Shown here: positions 1 to 8,951 of the stretch, piece after piece
How positions within the stretch are numbered: position 1 is the stretch's first letter
Layout: each line of letters starts with the position of its first letter
Virus record (IMG/VR): IMGVR_UViG_3300030098_004363
Location: 29,213 to 93,212 of that record
Reading direction: 5' to 3' (one strand)
Length of the DNA stretch: 64,000 nucleotides
DNA from: a virus
Program-made: the position numbers and the translations under genes
Notes under the pieces: model-generated
What the model was told of the DNA's origin: nothing
What the model saw: the letters and a program-made list of their open reading frames with translations, nothing else
The model's database searches: none

Positions 1-835
1 TAAAACCGTTAACGCCATTTTCTACAATCTCCGGTATCATACATGTCGCTGTCGTAACAACAGCGCAACCACAAGACATGGCTTCCAGCAAGGCTGTTGG
101 TACGGGAGATATTGTAGAAGTGTTTAGAAAAATTCTATTGGAAGAGTATGCGTTTACTAATTCTTCTGTGCTGGATGCTGGGACTGACAGGCCGGGAGTA
201 TCTCCAACAACCTTAAATGGTAAGCCTTGAATGACTCTTTGCCATAAAGTGAATCCGCAACACCAATCTCTATTAATCCAGTCATTAACAACGGATAGTA
301 TTTGATTTTCTCTCTCTACTTCTTGTGGCTTAAAAGTCTGCGAGTCCACTCCGTGTGTTATTACTGCTGTGTCATTTCCCTGCGGACTCCAATCCCAGTC
401 GTGTATGCTGTATTCTGATATAAATATGTTTGTGTCGCCTCTCATGTATTTTGTGGATTCTTTTACATTGGGAGGCCAGTAAGGAACTGGCAATGTATGC
501 TCTAAACTAACCATCGGCAAGTGCAGTCTTTTTGATAAAGGCTCTGCAATTTGAAATTGACCGAATTTGTTTTGAGAGAGAATGAGATCAAAATCTACAT
601 TCAGTGGTATTTGTGATTCGCCAAGCTCTGGGTTTAGCAGTTGGTAATTCTCTGGTAGAGGAGCGTAATTAGAGTTCCAGTCTTTTACACCTTCAGCTCT
701 GTAGGCATAAAAATTATGGCCAGTCCTGCACAAAAGACTTTCATACCTTTCGTGCGTAGGAAAGGTTAGTATGTTTAGCGGCTCATTAAATTTTCTGGTC
801 GCTGCTCTTGTTATAGATGCTACTGGATTACTCAT
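1..835 (-). CDS. GT-B glycosyltransferase (GT4-like), partial
   Basis: The N-terminus is present, but the reading frame runs off the left edge of the window, so the C-terminal end is missing (278 codons visible). Near the cut the protein has ALLEAMSCGCAVVTT, the donor-sugar binding segment of GT-B glycosyltransferases of family GT4, where a Glu contacts the nucleotide sugar. It would transfer a sugar from a nucleotide donor in the cytoplasm; the acceptor cannot be told. Its ATG overlaps the stop of the next upstream gene by 8 nt (ATGAGTAA), and three glycosyltransferase genes follow one another here, so they probably act together. Confidence 0.85.
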   Translation of the reverse strand, partial: MSNPVASITRAATRKFNEPLNILTFPTHERYESLLCRTGHNFYAYRAEGVKDWNSNYAPLPENYQLLNPELGESQIPLNVDFDLILSQNKFGQFQIAEPLSKRLHLPMVSLEHTLPVPYWPPNVKESTKYMRGDTNIFISEYSIHDWDWSPQGNDTAVITHGVDSQTFKPQEVERENQILSVVNDWINRDWCCGFTLWQRVIQGLPFKVVGDTPGLSVPASSTEELVNAYSSNRIFLNTSTISPVPTALLEAMSCGCAVVTTATCMIPEIVENGVNGF

Positions 836-1952
836 TCAAAAGCTCTTTTATTAGTTTGCCTATATTTTCGTGAGAATATTTTTGTGCTTGAACAAGTCCG
901 TTTCTTTTCATCTTGCTGTATTCTTCTTGTTCTGAGCTTTTCATTGTGTATATTTTTCTCATCGCTTTTCTAAGCTGGTTTACATCTACGGAGTACCAAT
1001 CCTCTTCGGCTGTAAAAAGGTCGGCAAAAGTGTCTGTCATTCCAGAAACTGGCTCCCATCTACCGTCAATCAAAATTCCAGAGTCACCTATATAATCTGC
1101 CATTCCTCCAGTATTTGAACATATCGGTGTTTTACCAAAGCCCATAGCGTCAAAAGCTGGTATAGACCAAGCCTCTCCGTAACTAGGCATAACGAAGCAG
1201 TCGCAAGCCCTGTGAAGACCATAAAGCTCTTGTTCGCCTAAATAATCTGTAACTATTAAGTCTTCTCTATAGTCTTCTAGATTTGCGTACTTTTTAAGAG
1301 ATGTTTTAATTTTATCGCATACATTTTTTATCTCTGCCGCGCACTCGTCGGAAGACATACCATACCTGTTTGATTTTATTAAAATTGAGACGGGTTCGTC
1401 TGGGTCAAACTCTAGATGAAACGCTCTTATAAAAGCCGCCATATTCTTTCTGTTGTTCATCTCGCCAACAAAGTAGAAAGTAAAGGTGTCTCTTATGTTT
1501 GGTATATCAACCTTTCTATGATTGCTTTCAAACTTAGAAAAATCTGTGGCATGAGGAACAACCTTTATTGGTATGTTTACCCCGCTTTCTTTTGCGGCGT
1601 CCACCATTTGATTGTTTATAACCCAAGCTTCGTCTAAACAGTTTATTTTTCTAGCCCAGTTAGATGCCTTAAAATTGCTTGTCTCGCTTGCGTATAGGGC
1701 TATATTTTTCTTAAATCTAGCATTGTAATCCATCATGTGTGGAAGTACGTGCTGTATGCAAACATCACTGCCGATACTGTCTTTTTTCTCAAGCTCAATT
1801 ATTCTTTTAGGTATGTCTGGCTTGTTGTTATTTAGTTTTATTGGTCTTGGAACAACGTCTATTCCAGCGGCGTCCATAGAAAGTATGTAATCTATTGCCG
1901 CTTGCGCCCATCCAGTACCATCTCTGTAACAACCTATATAGAGGACTTTCAT
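828..1952 (-). CDS. GT4-family glycosyltransferase
   Basis: A 374-residue protein of the size usual for GT-B enzymes. The second Rossmann domain opens with FYFVGEMNNRKN (about residue 160) and carries MPSYGEAWSIPAFDAMGFGK about 100 residues later. This is the E-x7-E type donor-binding motif of family GT4, with the second Glu replaced by Asp. The predicted role is transfer of a sugar to a phage or host glycan. It starts with an ATG that overlaps the stop of the upstream glycosyltransferase gene. The linkage and acceptor are unknown. Confidence 0.88.
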   Translation of the reverse strand: MKVLYIGCYRDGTGWAQAAIDYILSMDAAGIDVVPRPIKLNNNKPDIPKRIIELEKKDSIGSDVCIQHVLPHMMDYNARFKKNIALYASETSNFKASNWARKINCLDEAWVINNQMVDAAKESGVNIPIKVVPHATDFSKFESNHRKVDIPNIRDTFTFYFVGEMNNRKNMAAFIRAFHLEFDPDEPVSILIKSNRYGMSSDECAAEIKNVCDKIKTSLKKYANLEDYREDLIVTDYLGEQELYGLHRACDCFVMPSYGEAWSIPAFDAMGFGKTPICSNTGGMADYIGDSGILIDGRWEPVSGMTDTFADLFTAEEDWYSVDVNQLRKAMRKIYTMKSSEQEEYSKMKRNGLVQAQKYSHENIGKLIKELLNE

Positions 1953-3586
1953 CTAACCACCTCTTTCCTTTTTGATTCCCAGAAATTCCTTCTCTCTGCA
2001 AGGTCAGCAACAACCTTGTATGCAATTTCTTTATCAAACGGCTGATATTCTGGGCGAACAAACTTATAAGAGTCCTCATTGAAGTACATATCTCCAGTGC
2101 CTTCTATGTACATCCCATAATTTAGATCTCTAATCATTCTTGCTTCAAAATAAGTATTAAGTCTTTCAGGCTCTCCTAAAACATTGACTATCAGCCATTG
2201 AGCATACTCTTGTGTAGGGAGATAGGCAGGAACGTCTATATCTGGGTGGTGTATTCTGGGTGGTGACAGCCAAGTTTCTTGATCGGGTCTAATTTCTAAA
2301 GAATCAAAATACTGCTCCCATTTCTTAGCGGTTGAATCCCATTGGTAGTATTTATCAAAGTTCGCCTTGCAAAGCTTTCCTAAAAATTGACGATCTTTAT
2401 CTGACATGTCGAAGAACTTTTTCATCTCCTCCGCAGTCTTGTCGTTGTCGGGTACTGCCCTGTCACAACCAGTTTCCATTTCGTTGTAGAGAGCTTTTGG
2501 CTTTAATGGTATTCCTCCCAATTTTCTAACAACACTACTCATGGCAGAGTAATCAATGCTCATGACAGGCACTCCACAAGCAGCTGCTTCAACCTGTGGC
2601 AAACCGAAACCTTCACTGTTTGCATACTGAACGTACAGATCAAACGTATTCATGATAGAAGCAAGGAATTCATAGCTCGTTCCATTCTTTACGCTTGATA
2701 ATCCAGCTCCAGAACCGCCGCATCTTGGGCATTTTGTCTTTGCGTCAGCAAAAAACGATGGAAAAGCATGACCACAGCTTGGGCATACATATGTAAAGAT
2801 GACCTTGCTTGACAGTGCGTATTTGTTCAGTAGTTTGGGTATGTCCCATCCAATGTCTGGATAGCTAGTGTGGCAGTATAGAAAAACGTCACTGCTACCA
2901 CTCTTATCTAAAAACTTTCTAAAAGCTTCAAACAAATCAGGAAATAACTTCCTTCTTTGGTTGCGCATTACAGTGCCAATTATTTTACTATCTGGGTCAA
3001 ACCCTAGTTCAGATTTATGCTTTCTTTTGCTTGCTACTGGTTGGTAGGCTTGGTCGGCAGAAGGAGGAGCGCTACCCAAACAATTAATAGCGCCGTTAGA
3101 CTCTTCTTTTAGAACCTCATATCCCCAATCAGAATAATTAAAAACGCCGTCAGCTTCAGAAAATGTAGCCAACCATTGTTCGTTTTGTGGGGAAGCATCT
3201 ACTGTAGGCATTATAACCCAATGAAACATCCTTCTGAATGGCGACCTACTTTGATAGTCAAGCATCCAAAAATCTCGAATGTCAAAAACAATATCCGGTT
3301 TGAAGCTAAGCAACACTTCCTCAAATCTCCATTCCCCAAACTGGTTTGTAGGAATGGAGTTGTATTGATCTACCTCAGCTTTGTTAGAGGTGTCGGGCAT
3401 GTTTGGATAAAAAGTCCACGGAATATTGTTCTTTGCGGCTTCTTCTGGAGTCCCATAACTAGCAAATTCTGCTAATTCGTACTTATCTGTTTGGTAAAGC
3501 CTGTTTAAAACTTCTCTACCATAAGTTGCATAACCTGTATTTAGATAGGTAGCCTCTCCGCAAAATAATATTCTTTTCTTTCTCAT
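1949..3586 (-). CDS. GT4-like glycosyltransferase with inserted zinc ribbon
   Basis: 545 residues, clearly longer than its two neighbours. The start is the ATG at 3586, which overlaps the TGA of the sigma-factor gene (ATGA). The C-terminal GT-B domain shows YANSEGFGLPQVEAAACGVP, a good GT4 donor site. Just before it lies VCPSCGHAF, then KCPRCGGSG about 15 residues further on: two Cys pairs spaced like a zinc ribbon, placed between strands of the catalytic domain. Such an insertion is not a usual part of GT4 enzymes. It may bind an acceptor, a partner or nucleic acid (inference). About 170 further residues follow the donor site. Confidence 0.85.
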   Translation of the reverse strand: MRKKRILFCGEATYLNTGYATYGREVLNRLYQTDKYELAEFASYGTPEEAAKNNIPWTFYPNMPDTSNKAEVDQYNSIPTNQFGEWRFEEVLLSFKPDIVFDIRDFWMLDYQSRSPFRRMFHWVIMPTVDASPQNEQWLATFSEADGVFNYSDWGYEVLKEESNGAINCLGSAPPSADQAYQPVASKRKHKSELGFDPDSKIIGTVMRNQRRKLFPDLFEAFRKFLDKSGSSDVFLYCHTSYPDIGWDIPKLLNKYALSSKVIFTYVCPSCGHAFPSFFADAKTKCPRCGGSGAGLSSVKNGTSYEFLASIMNTFDLYVQYANSEGFGLPQVEAAACGVPVMSIDYSAMSSVVRKLGGIPLKPKALYNEMETGCDRAVPDNDKTAEEMKKFFDMSDKDRQFLGKLCKANFDKYYQWDSTAKKWEQYFDSLEIRPDQETWLSPPRIHHPDIDVPAYLPTQEYAQWLIVNVLGEPERLNTYFEARMIRDLNYGMYIEGTGDMYFNEDSYKFVRPEYQPFDKEIAYKVVADLAERRNFWESKRKEVVR

Positions 3587-4083
3587 CAATTAGCTTCCCT
3601 AATTTTTTCAAAGAGCGTCTCTAATTTTTTATTCAAAACAACTCTAGTGCAATTTAGAAAATCGCAAATTTCTGCGTTGGTATAATTTTCAAGCTTTAGC
3701 TTGAGTATGAAGTTCTCTTCTTCTGATAGATAATCCGGCACATAATCAAAGAAGCTTTCTTTTATATAGTACTTATCTTTTAGACTTTTTGCTAAAAGAT
3801 TGTTGTCAAAGAATACTTTAACATCTTTGTCTTTGTTTTTGCTTTTTAGTTTTTGTATCTCATTCCTAATGCATACGGTAGCATAGGTAGAAAACTTAGA
3901 TATATCTTCATCATGTTGTCTTATAGCTCTTAGCAGACCTATCAGTCCGGCCTGTATAAATTCATCTAAGCTAGAGTTTTTAGATAAAAAAGAAAGAGCT
4001 TGACTAACAACCAGTCCGTAATTGTTACGAATTAGTTGGTCTTCAAGCTCTTTGTCCGTTGTATTTCTTCTCTGTTTATTCAT
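3586..4083 (-). CDS. sigma-70 family factor, small
   Basis: 165 residues. The central part has DEFIQAGLIGLLRAIRQHD followed by KFSTYATVCIRNEI, the core-binding and -10 recognition helices of sigma region 2. The C-terminal 45 residues (LSEEENFILKLKLENYTNAE, then a second helix) resemble region 4. Regions 1 and 3 are missing, as in small phage sigma factors such as T4 gp55. It would direct the host RNA polymerase to phage promoters. A second sigma-like gene lies at 30499-31011. It overlaps the SSB gene at its 5' end and the glycosyltransferase at its 3' end. Confidence 0.85.
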   Translation of the reverse strand: MNKQRRNTTDKELEDQLIRNNYGLVVSQALSFLSKNSSLDEFIQAGLIGLLRAIRQHDEDISKFSTYATVCIRNEIQKLKSKNKDKDVKVFFDNNLLAKSLKDKYYIKESFFDYVPDYLSEEENFILKLKLENYTNAEICDFLNCTRVVLNKKLETLFEKIREAN

Positions 4084-4492
4084 TTAGCAGTTCGGATTTT
4101 TCGAGCTTACCTTCATTGCTCGCCCCATCCGGAACACTAGACGTGTTTTGATTTGTGTTAAAAAGCTTAAACTCTTTCACTCTAAATCTTGTCTGAAACT
4201 TTTTGTTTCCTTCTTTGTCTGTCCAGTTATTATTTCTAGCTGAGGTCACTACATCTACTATGTCACCCTTTTTACAATATTTGCCAAGAGTTGTCGCTCC
4301 GGTGTCCCAAGCTTCAAAATCAAAGTAATTTACGCTCTTCTTTTTCTTACTTTCTCCGTCAGGGCTTTTTTCTCGCCTATATTCAGTTACGGCTAAAGTA
4401 AATCGACATAACTCTGTTTTGTCTACTTTGATGAGATGTGGGTCTTCAGTTAGGCGACCAATAAATCGGCAATAATTTGAAATAGTGTTCAT
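4076..4492 (-). CDS. ssb: single-stranded DNA-binding protein
   Basis: 138 residues from the ATG at 4492, which has AAGGA 7 nt upstream; longer upstream readings start with poorer codons. It begins NTISNYCRFIGRLTEDPHL and continues with SVNYFDFEAWDTGATTL and KGDIVDVVTSAR, the OB-fold pattern of bacterial SSB. It binds single-stranded DNA at the fork. The usual acidic C-terminal tip (DDDIPF) is reduced to EKSELLNE, so interaction with host SSB partners may differ. It sits directly downstream of the polymerase half-gene. Confidence 0.88.
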   Translation of the reverse strand: MNTISNYCRFIGRLTEDPHLIKVDKTELCRFTLAVTEYRREKSPDGESKKKKSVNYFDFEAWDTGATTLGKYCKKGDIVDVVTSARNNNWTDKEGNKKFQTRFRVKEFKLFNTNQNTSSVPDGASNEGKLEKSELLNE

Positions 4493-4558
4493 AGTACCAT
4501 CCTTGCAATAAGTTGTTCTTACTACATACAATATACGCTCACTAAAGAGCTTTTGCAA

Positions 4559-6130
4559 CTACAGTTCAAATATTTCGTCTACTATAACGCCATCTCTTTT
4601 GCCCTTGGATGATTTTCCTATTATAAGTATATTGTTTCCATTATATAGAACATTTTTATATTTAATCCAAGCTTCATTAAAAAGAGTTATATTATCAACG
4701 CTACCAGTAGCATCCTCTATCTCTAAAAAACCCATTTCATTGCCAGCGTTCTTGCCCTTTTTCGGTACATACTTCCTCGTTTCGGAAACTGTTGCGGCAA
4801 TCATGACCTTGCCCTCTTTGCCATTGATGAGATCTTTACATGTGGTGTCAGCCCTGCTGGTATCTGAAGACTCTACTTTGGAAAAGGTTAGTGACACGCC
4901 GTAGTAATTTTCTTCCGTTCTAACTATCCACTCTGGATCGTCGTGTAGGGAGACTGGCGGATCTTCTAGCTGCTGTATCAAATCTTTTACTATCTCCAGT
5001 CTATTCTTATTTGTAACCCCGCCACCCTCTTTTCTCGGTCTACCTAGACTTCTAAGAAGCTCTAGCAACGAGTCAAAGGCTTGGTAATTTTCTGAAACCC
5101 ATTCTATTTCTTTGTTGGATAGCTTTTCAAACGTGTCAAATTCATAGAGCATCTTTTGTCTTGAAACTTTAAGGTTTGACAAAACTCCAGACGATATTAA
5201 AGCTCTGGTTGCCGTTTTGTTTATCTTCCTAGAAATGAGGACTAAAAATTCATACCAAGTCCATTCCTTTGATTTCAAAGACTCTTTTAGATCAGAAATA
5301 TTATCTCTTATTGTTGCTATCGTATTAGAGCCTAGAGACTTGACGTTTTTGAGTCCAAAGTAGATTGTGTCGTTTATTACGTCAGTCTCTTCGTTGAGAT
5401 GATCTAAGGATGGAGGATGTATGAATATATCGTTAGACTTAGCGTCTGTGACAAGCTCCTTGACTTCTTTCTGTGGATCTGGCTTTCCGCCCGAATACCT
5501 AAGATAGTTACAGTAGAACTGTAGCGGATAATGCGTTTTAGCGTATGCGCTCCAATATCCGCAAATAGCATAACTAACAGCATGAGATTTGTTAAAGGCG
5601 TAACGGCTAGATTTTTCAATCCAACTAAAAATCTCTTCAGCCGTTTCTTTGGTAACGATACCTTTACTATCAGCCCCAGTTAAGAAAGACTTCTTTACTT
5701 TAGCCATTAGATCTGCCTTCTTTTTGCCGATGGCCTTACGAAGGTCGTCAGCGTCCTGAAGGCTAAAACCAGCTAACTGTTGAGCTATCTGCATTGACTG
5801 CTCTTGATAAACAAGTACACCCTGAGTTTTCTTTAGGATTGGCTCTAATGATTCGTGTAAATATGTTACTGACTCTTCACCATTCTTCCTATCGACGTAA
5901 TGTTGAGTCATAGACTTTCCATCAACTATAGCTTTTAAACATCCCGGACGGATGATGGCTATTAAGTCGGAAAGCTCTTCCATATTCTTGGGCTTAACTT
6001 TCTTAGCCCAACTTCTTCCTAAACTACTCTCTAACTGAAAAACGCCCTTTGTTCTTCCGCTACAGATTGTGTCCCATGTGGACTCGTCGTCAAAAGATAG
6101 GTTTATAGGATCAAAGGTGGATGTTTCCAT
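4559..6130 (-). CDS. dnaE: DNA polymerase III alpha subunit, C-terminal half
   Basis: 523 residues that align with the second half of bacterial DnaE. It starts just before GVFQLESS and has IAIIRPGC, the YQEQSMQIAQQLAGFS segment, DDLRKAIGKKK and YAFNKSHAVSYA (fingers), then helix-hairpin-helix and a C-terminal OB domain (KVMIAATVSETRKYVPKKG). All three catalytic Asp residues are in the other half, encoded at 7044-8951. The ATG at 6130 follows AAAAGG; the gene overlaps the exonuclease gene by 20 nt. The two halves must assemble in trans to make an active polymerase (inference). No intein sequence is seen at the joint. Confidence 0.92.
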   Translation of the reverse strand: METSTFDPINLSFDDESTWDTICSGRTKGVFQLESSLGRSWAKKVKPKNMEELSDLIAIIRPGCLKAIVDGKSMTQHYVDRKNGEESVTYLHESLEPILKKTQGVLVYQEQSMQIAQQLAGFSLQDADDLRKAIGKKKADLMAKVKKSFLTGADSKGIVTKETAEEIFSWIEKSSRYAFNKSHAVSYAICGYWSAYAKTHYPLQFYCNYLRYSGGKPDPQKEVKELVTDAKSNDIFIHPPSLDHLNEETDVINDTIYFGLKNVKSLGSNTIATIRDNISDLKESLKSKEWTWYEFLVLISRKINKTATRALISSGVLSNLKVSRQKMLYEFDTFEKLSNKEIEWVSENYQAFDSLLELLRSLGRPRKEGGGVTNKNRLEIVKDLIQQLEDPPVSLHDDPEWIVRTEENYYGVSLTFSKVESSDTSRADTTCKDLINGKEGKVMIAATVSETRKYVPKKGKNAGNEMGFLEIEDATGSVDNITLFNEAWIKYKNVLYNGNNILIIGKSSKGKRDGVIVDEIFEL

Positions 6131-6794
6131 CTGCAAATGCCTTTTCAAATTTTACGCTAGGAGAAACCCTTCTGATAAGCTTCATGAAGGCAATTAATAG
6201 ATTGGCAGTGTCTTTTACGTCTTGTAAAGCGTCATGGGCATTTTCTTTGTCCATACCAAGCAAGTCTCTCATTGAATCCATACTTAAGGATTTAACGTCT
6301 GCGTTGTTCTCCATCCACATCCATACCGTATGCATTAAATCAACCTTGTGAATAGGATTAAACAAGCCCTGCCTGCCTGACTTGTTGTGCGTAGGACCAT
6401 ATTGTTGGCACATACGTTCAACGATAGGCATGTCGAAACCAATTATGTTGTAACCAGCAGCGATAGGAGCGTAGTAGTTTGTTTTTTTGAAGTTGTACTT
6501 ATTGACAAAGTTTGTGAACTTTTGCCAAACCGCTTTTGGCTGCGGCGCTTTTGCTAAATCTTCTCTATTCTTTCTAGTGACGGCGAGAGCTTCGTCCTCT
6601 ACTGGATCTAAACCCAGCTCAATAGCCTTATCGTCATCTAAAATAGGTCGTATTTCACTATTAAAATAACCTCCGGGCTGCACGGTGAGCTTGCGCCCAT
6701 GAATAGCAACTGCGGCAATTTGTGTCGGTTGACACTTATATGGGTTTCTACCACCCGTCTCAAAGTCAAATACAATAATATCTCTGTAATTCAT
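6111..6794 (-). CDS. dnaQ: DnaQ-like 3'-5' exonuclease (proofreading)
   Basis: 227 residues with a full DEDDh set: Asp10 and Glu12 in VFDFETGG, Asp121 in AGYNIIGFD, and His187 and Asp192 in AHDALQDV. This family removes mispaired 3' ends and in bacteria is the epsilon subunit. It lies between the two polymerase half-genes and overlaps both neighbours by a few bases, which fits a role as the proofreading partner of the split polymerase. It lacks the long C-terminal tail by which E. coli epsilon binds alpha. Confidence 0.92.
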   Translation of the reverse strand: MNYRDIIVFDFETGGRNPYKCQPTQIAAVAIHGRKLTVQPGGYFNSEIRPILDDDKAIELGLDPVEDEALAVTRKNREDLAKAPQPKAVWQKFTNFVNKYNFKKTNYYAPIAAGYNIIGFDMPIVERMCQQYGPTHNKSGRQGLFNPIHKVDLMHTVWMWMENNADVKSLSMDSMRDLLGMDKENAHDALQDVKDTANLLIAFMKLIRRVSPSVKFEKAFADGNIHL

Positions 6795-7042
6795 CTTATC
6801 TTTTTCCTTAGTTCAATAAATTTATTTAACGCTTGTTCAATATCTTCGTAAAGCATACTGAATGGTATTTTTTTTGATGTAGATTCTTTTTGCTGTAAGC
6901 ATTTAGGGTTGGAGCAGTGAACTTGATACATATCTTTTTGTACCATCCTGTCATAAAAATCATTTATTTTGCATATCGACAGAGATTTGAACTCAACGTA
7001 TCTTTTGTTCTCAATCCTATCTTTTATAAATTGTCTACTCAT
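6791..7042 (-). CDS. small protein between polymerase parts, possible zinc site
   Basis: 83 residues, not recognised. It has one Cys pair region (VHCSNPKCLQQ) and is rich in Lys and Glu, with a helical C-terminus. It is translated in the same run as the two polymerase halves and the exonuclease, starting 1 nt after the polymerase N-terminal gene ends. A structural role in joining the two halves is possible but not shown by the sequence. Confidence 0.7.
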   Translation of the reverse strand: MSRQFIKDRIENKRYVEFKSLSICKINDFYDRMVQKDMYQVHCSNPKCLQQKESTSKKIPFSMLYEDIEQALNKFIELRKKIR

Positions 7043-7043
7043 A

Positions 7044-8951
7044 TTAAGATTCTTCCAGTTGGTCTCTAATACCCATTACTTTATCTAAAAGTGAGATGCC
7101 TAAAACATCAAACTTGACATGACCCATAGCCTCAAGGTCGTTCATTTCCATACCGGCCATTTTTTCTGAACTAGATTTGTCTCTAACCATAGGACATACC
7201 TCGTTCAAATTATTGGAGGAAATTACAACTCCAGCTGCGTGCTTACCCTGAGACTTGAATGTACCTTCAATGCGCATTGCTTGTTCAAACAATTTTGCAT
7301 AGTCGCCCTCTAGCTCGCCTTCGTCATTCATCCTGCAATACTCTCTCAAGACTTCCGGCTGATTTATCAAAGTCCACCGTATTACTGATGGATCGTCCAT
7401 GTCCGCTAGTTGGTCAGATATTTCATGTTCGGGTGGTAGACTTTTTGTTATGACATTCATTTCGTCATAACCGCAAGCCTCATTCATACGTAGAACTTCT
7501 TTAAGTGCGCTTCGCCCTTGAAGTCTTCCAAATGTAACCATTTGACTTACTTTTGAATGTCCATACTTGTCTCTTATATAGTCTATGGTGTCGTCCCTTC
7601 TGGATGCCGGTACATCTATGTCAATATCTGGAAGTGATATGTGATCTTCTGTATTTCTTCCGGCGTTATAAAATCTTTCAAAGATTAATCCATACTCAAT
7701 GGGATCAACCTGTGTTATGCCCACCAAATAAGAAACCAAGCATCCAGCAGCAGAACCTCTTCCGGGTCCGGGAATCCAAGAGTTTGATCTAATATTGTTA
7801 ACTATATCTCTTACTATCAGAAAGTATCCAGACAGGTTTGCATCACTTATGACTTTAAGTTCTTTTTTTATTCTGTCGGCATATATATCTTCAGATGTTT
7901 TTGTGTTTATCTTACCACTTGGCATGAGGAAATTTTTCCATCCCTCTCTGCATAAATGTTTTAGGTAAGCCTCTTCCGCCATGTCTTCTGGGCATTTAAA
8001 CTTAGGCAACATTGGCTGACCAAGAATGTCATAGCTTTCACACATGTCGGCCACATGCATGGTATTCTGCAATTCAGCTTCTGTATGTATTGCCTTCATC
8101 TCTTGTAAAGTTGGGATGTGGAAGTTGTTAGACTTCATAAACCCAGAGAAACCAACGTCCTCATTGTTATCTAACTTGCTTTTTATCTTTCTAAGAGTTG
8201 TTTTCATCGCAGAACACAAAAGTAGTAGGTGGTCTGGTGAATCCTTCTTTTCTGGATAGTGTGAGTCTGAGGTCGCTATCGAGGGTATCTTTAATGTTTT
8301 AGCGATATAGCGCATCCCTTGCGCTACAAGCTTTGCTGCTGGAGAGTTATCTTGGTCTATACACTGCACTTCGATTAGAAAGTTTTCTTTACCAAATATA
8401 TCCATATATTTGTATGCGACTTTTGTGACTTTCTCAACCCAGCTTGGGTCTATATACTTCTTAACTCCAGCCTCTGTTTCTTGACCATACGCAGCTTTAT
8501 AGTCTGTAAAAATCGCGTTAGCCATGTCGCTGCCTAAATGCCCACTAAAAGCCAAAAGGTCTCCGTTAGCATATTGACCGAGCAAATCTAAGTCTAATCG
8601 CGGCTTGTAATAATAAACATCTTCATCGTTACTGCGAGATACAGCCTCGATCAATTTTCCCCAGCCAGTCTTGTTCTTTGCCAGCACTACAAGATGACTC
8701 AGGGTTCTGTTTGATGTTTCTTTTACCGTTGCGTCGTCTTGACTGAGATAGAACTCACAGCCTAACACAGGTTTGATATTTTTTGCTTTACAAGCCTTAG
8801 TGAAAGAGACAGCTCCAGACACGGTTCCGTGATCTGTCAGTGCGCAAGAGCTAAATCCCAAGTCTGCACACCTGCTTGCGATCTGTTGCGGCCTAGACAG
8901 GCCATCAAGTAGGCTGTAGTGACTGTGTAAATGTAATGGAGTCCAATTCAT
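7044..8951 (-). CDS. dnaE: DNA polymerase III alpha subunit, N-terminal half (PHP and catalytic core)
   Basis: 635 residues. The PHP domain comes first: HLHSH at 7-11 and ALTDHG at 37-42. The palm follows: PGPGRGSAAGC around 394-404, PDIDIDV at 441-447 with two catalytic Asp, and KFDVLG at 613-618 with the third (E. coli D401, D403, D555). The protein stops about 20 residues after that motif. In E. coli this is the linker before VFQLES, the motif with which the C-terminal half-gene opens. The gene is thus split at a natural joint rather than broken by mutation. The next upstream gene is a RecB/Cas4-type nuclease. Confidence 0.93.
   Translation of the reverse strand: MNWTPLHLHSHYSLLDGLSRPQQIASRCADLGFSSCALTDHGTVSGAVSFTKACKAKNIKPVLGCEFYLSQDDATVKETSNRTLSHLVVLAKNKTGWGKLIEAVSRSNDEDVYYYKPRLDLDLLGQYANGDLLAFSGHLGSDMANAIFTDYKAAYGQETEAGVKKYIDPSWVEKVTKVAYKYMDIFGKENFLIEVQCIDQDNSPAAKLVAQGMRYIAKTLKIPSIATSDSHYPEKKDSPDHLLLLCSAMKTTLRKIKSKLDNNEDVGFSGFMKSNNFHIPTLQEMKAIHTEAELQNTMHVADMCESYDILGQPMLPKFKCPEDMAEEAYLKHLCREGWKNFLMPSGKINTKTSEDIYADRIKKELKVISDANLSGYFLIVRDIVNNIRSNSWIPGPGRGSAAGCLVSYLVGITQVDPIEYGLIFERFYNAGRNTEDHISLPDIDIDVPASRRDDTIDYIRDKYGHSKVSQMVTFGRLQGRSALKEVLRMNEACGYDEMNVITKSLPPEHEISDQLADMDDPSVIRWTLINQPEVLREYCRMNDEGELEGDYAKLFEQAMRIEGTFKSQGKHAAGVVISSNNLNEVCPMVRDKSSSEKMAGMEMNDLEAMGHVKFDVLGISLLDKVMGIRDQLEES

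Noticed and set aside
4559-8951. A split intein as cause of the two-part polymerase
   Set aside because: The first half ends in a normal linker without CLS-type intein start, and the second begins without an intein tail before VFQLES.
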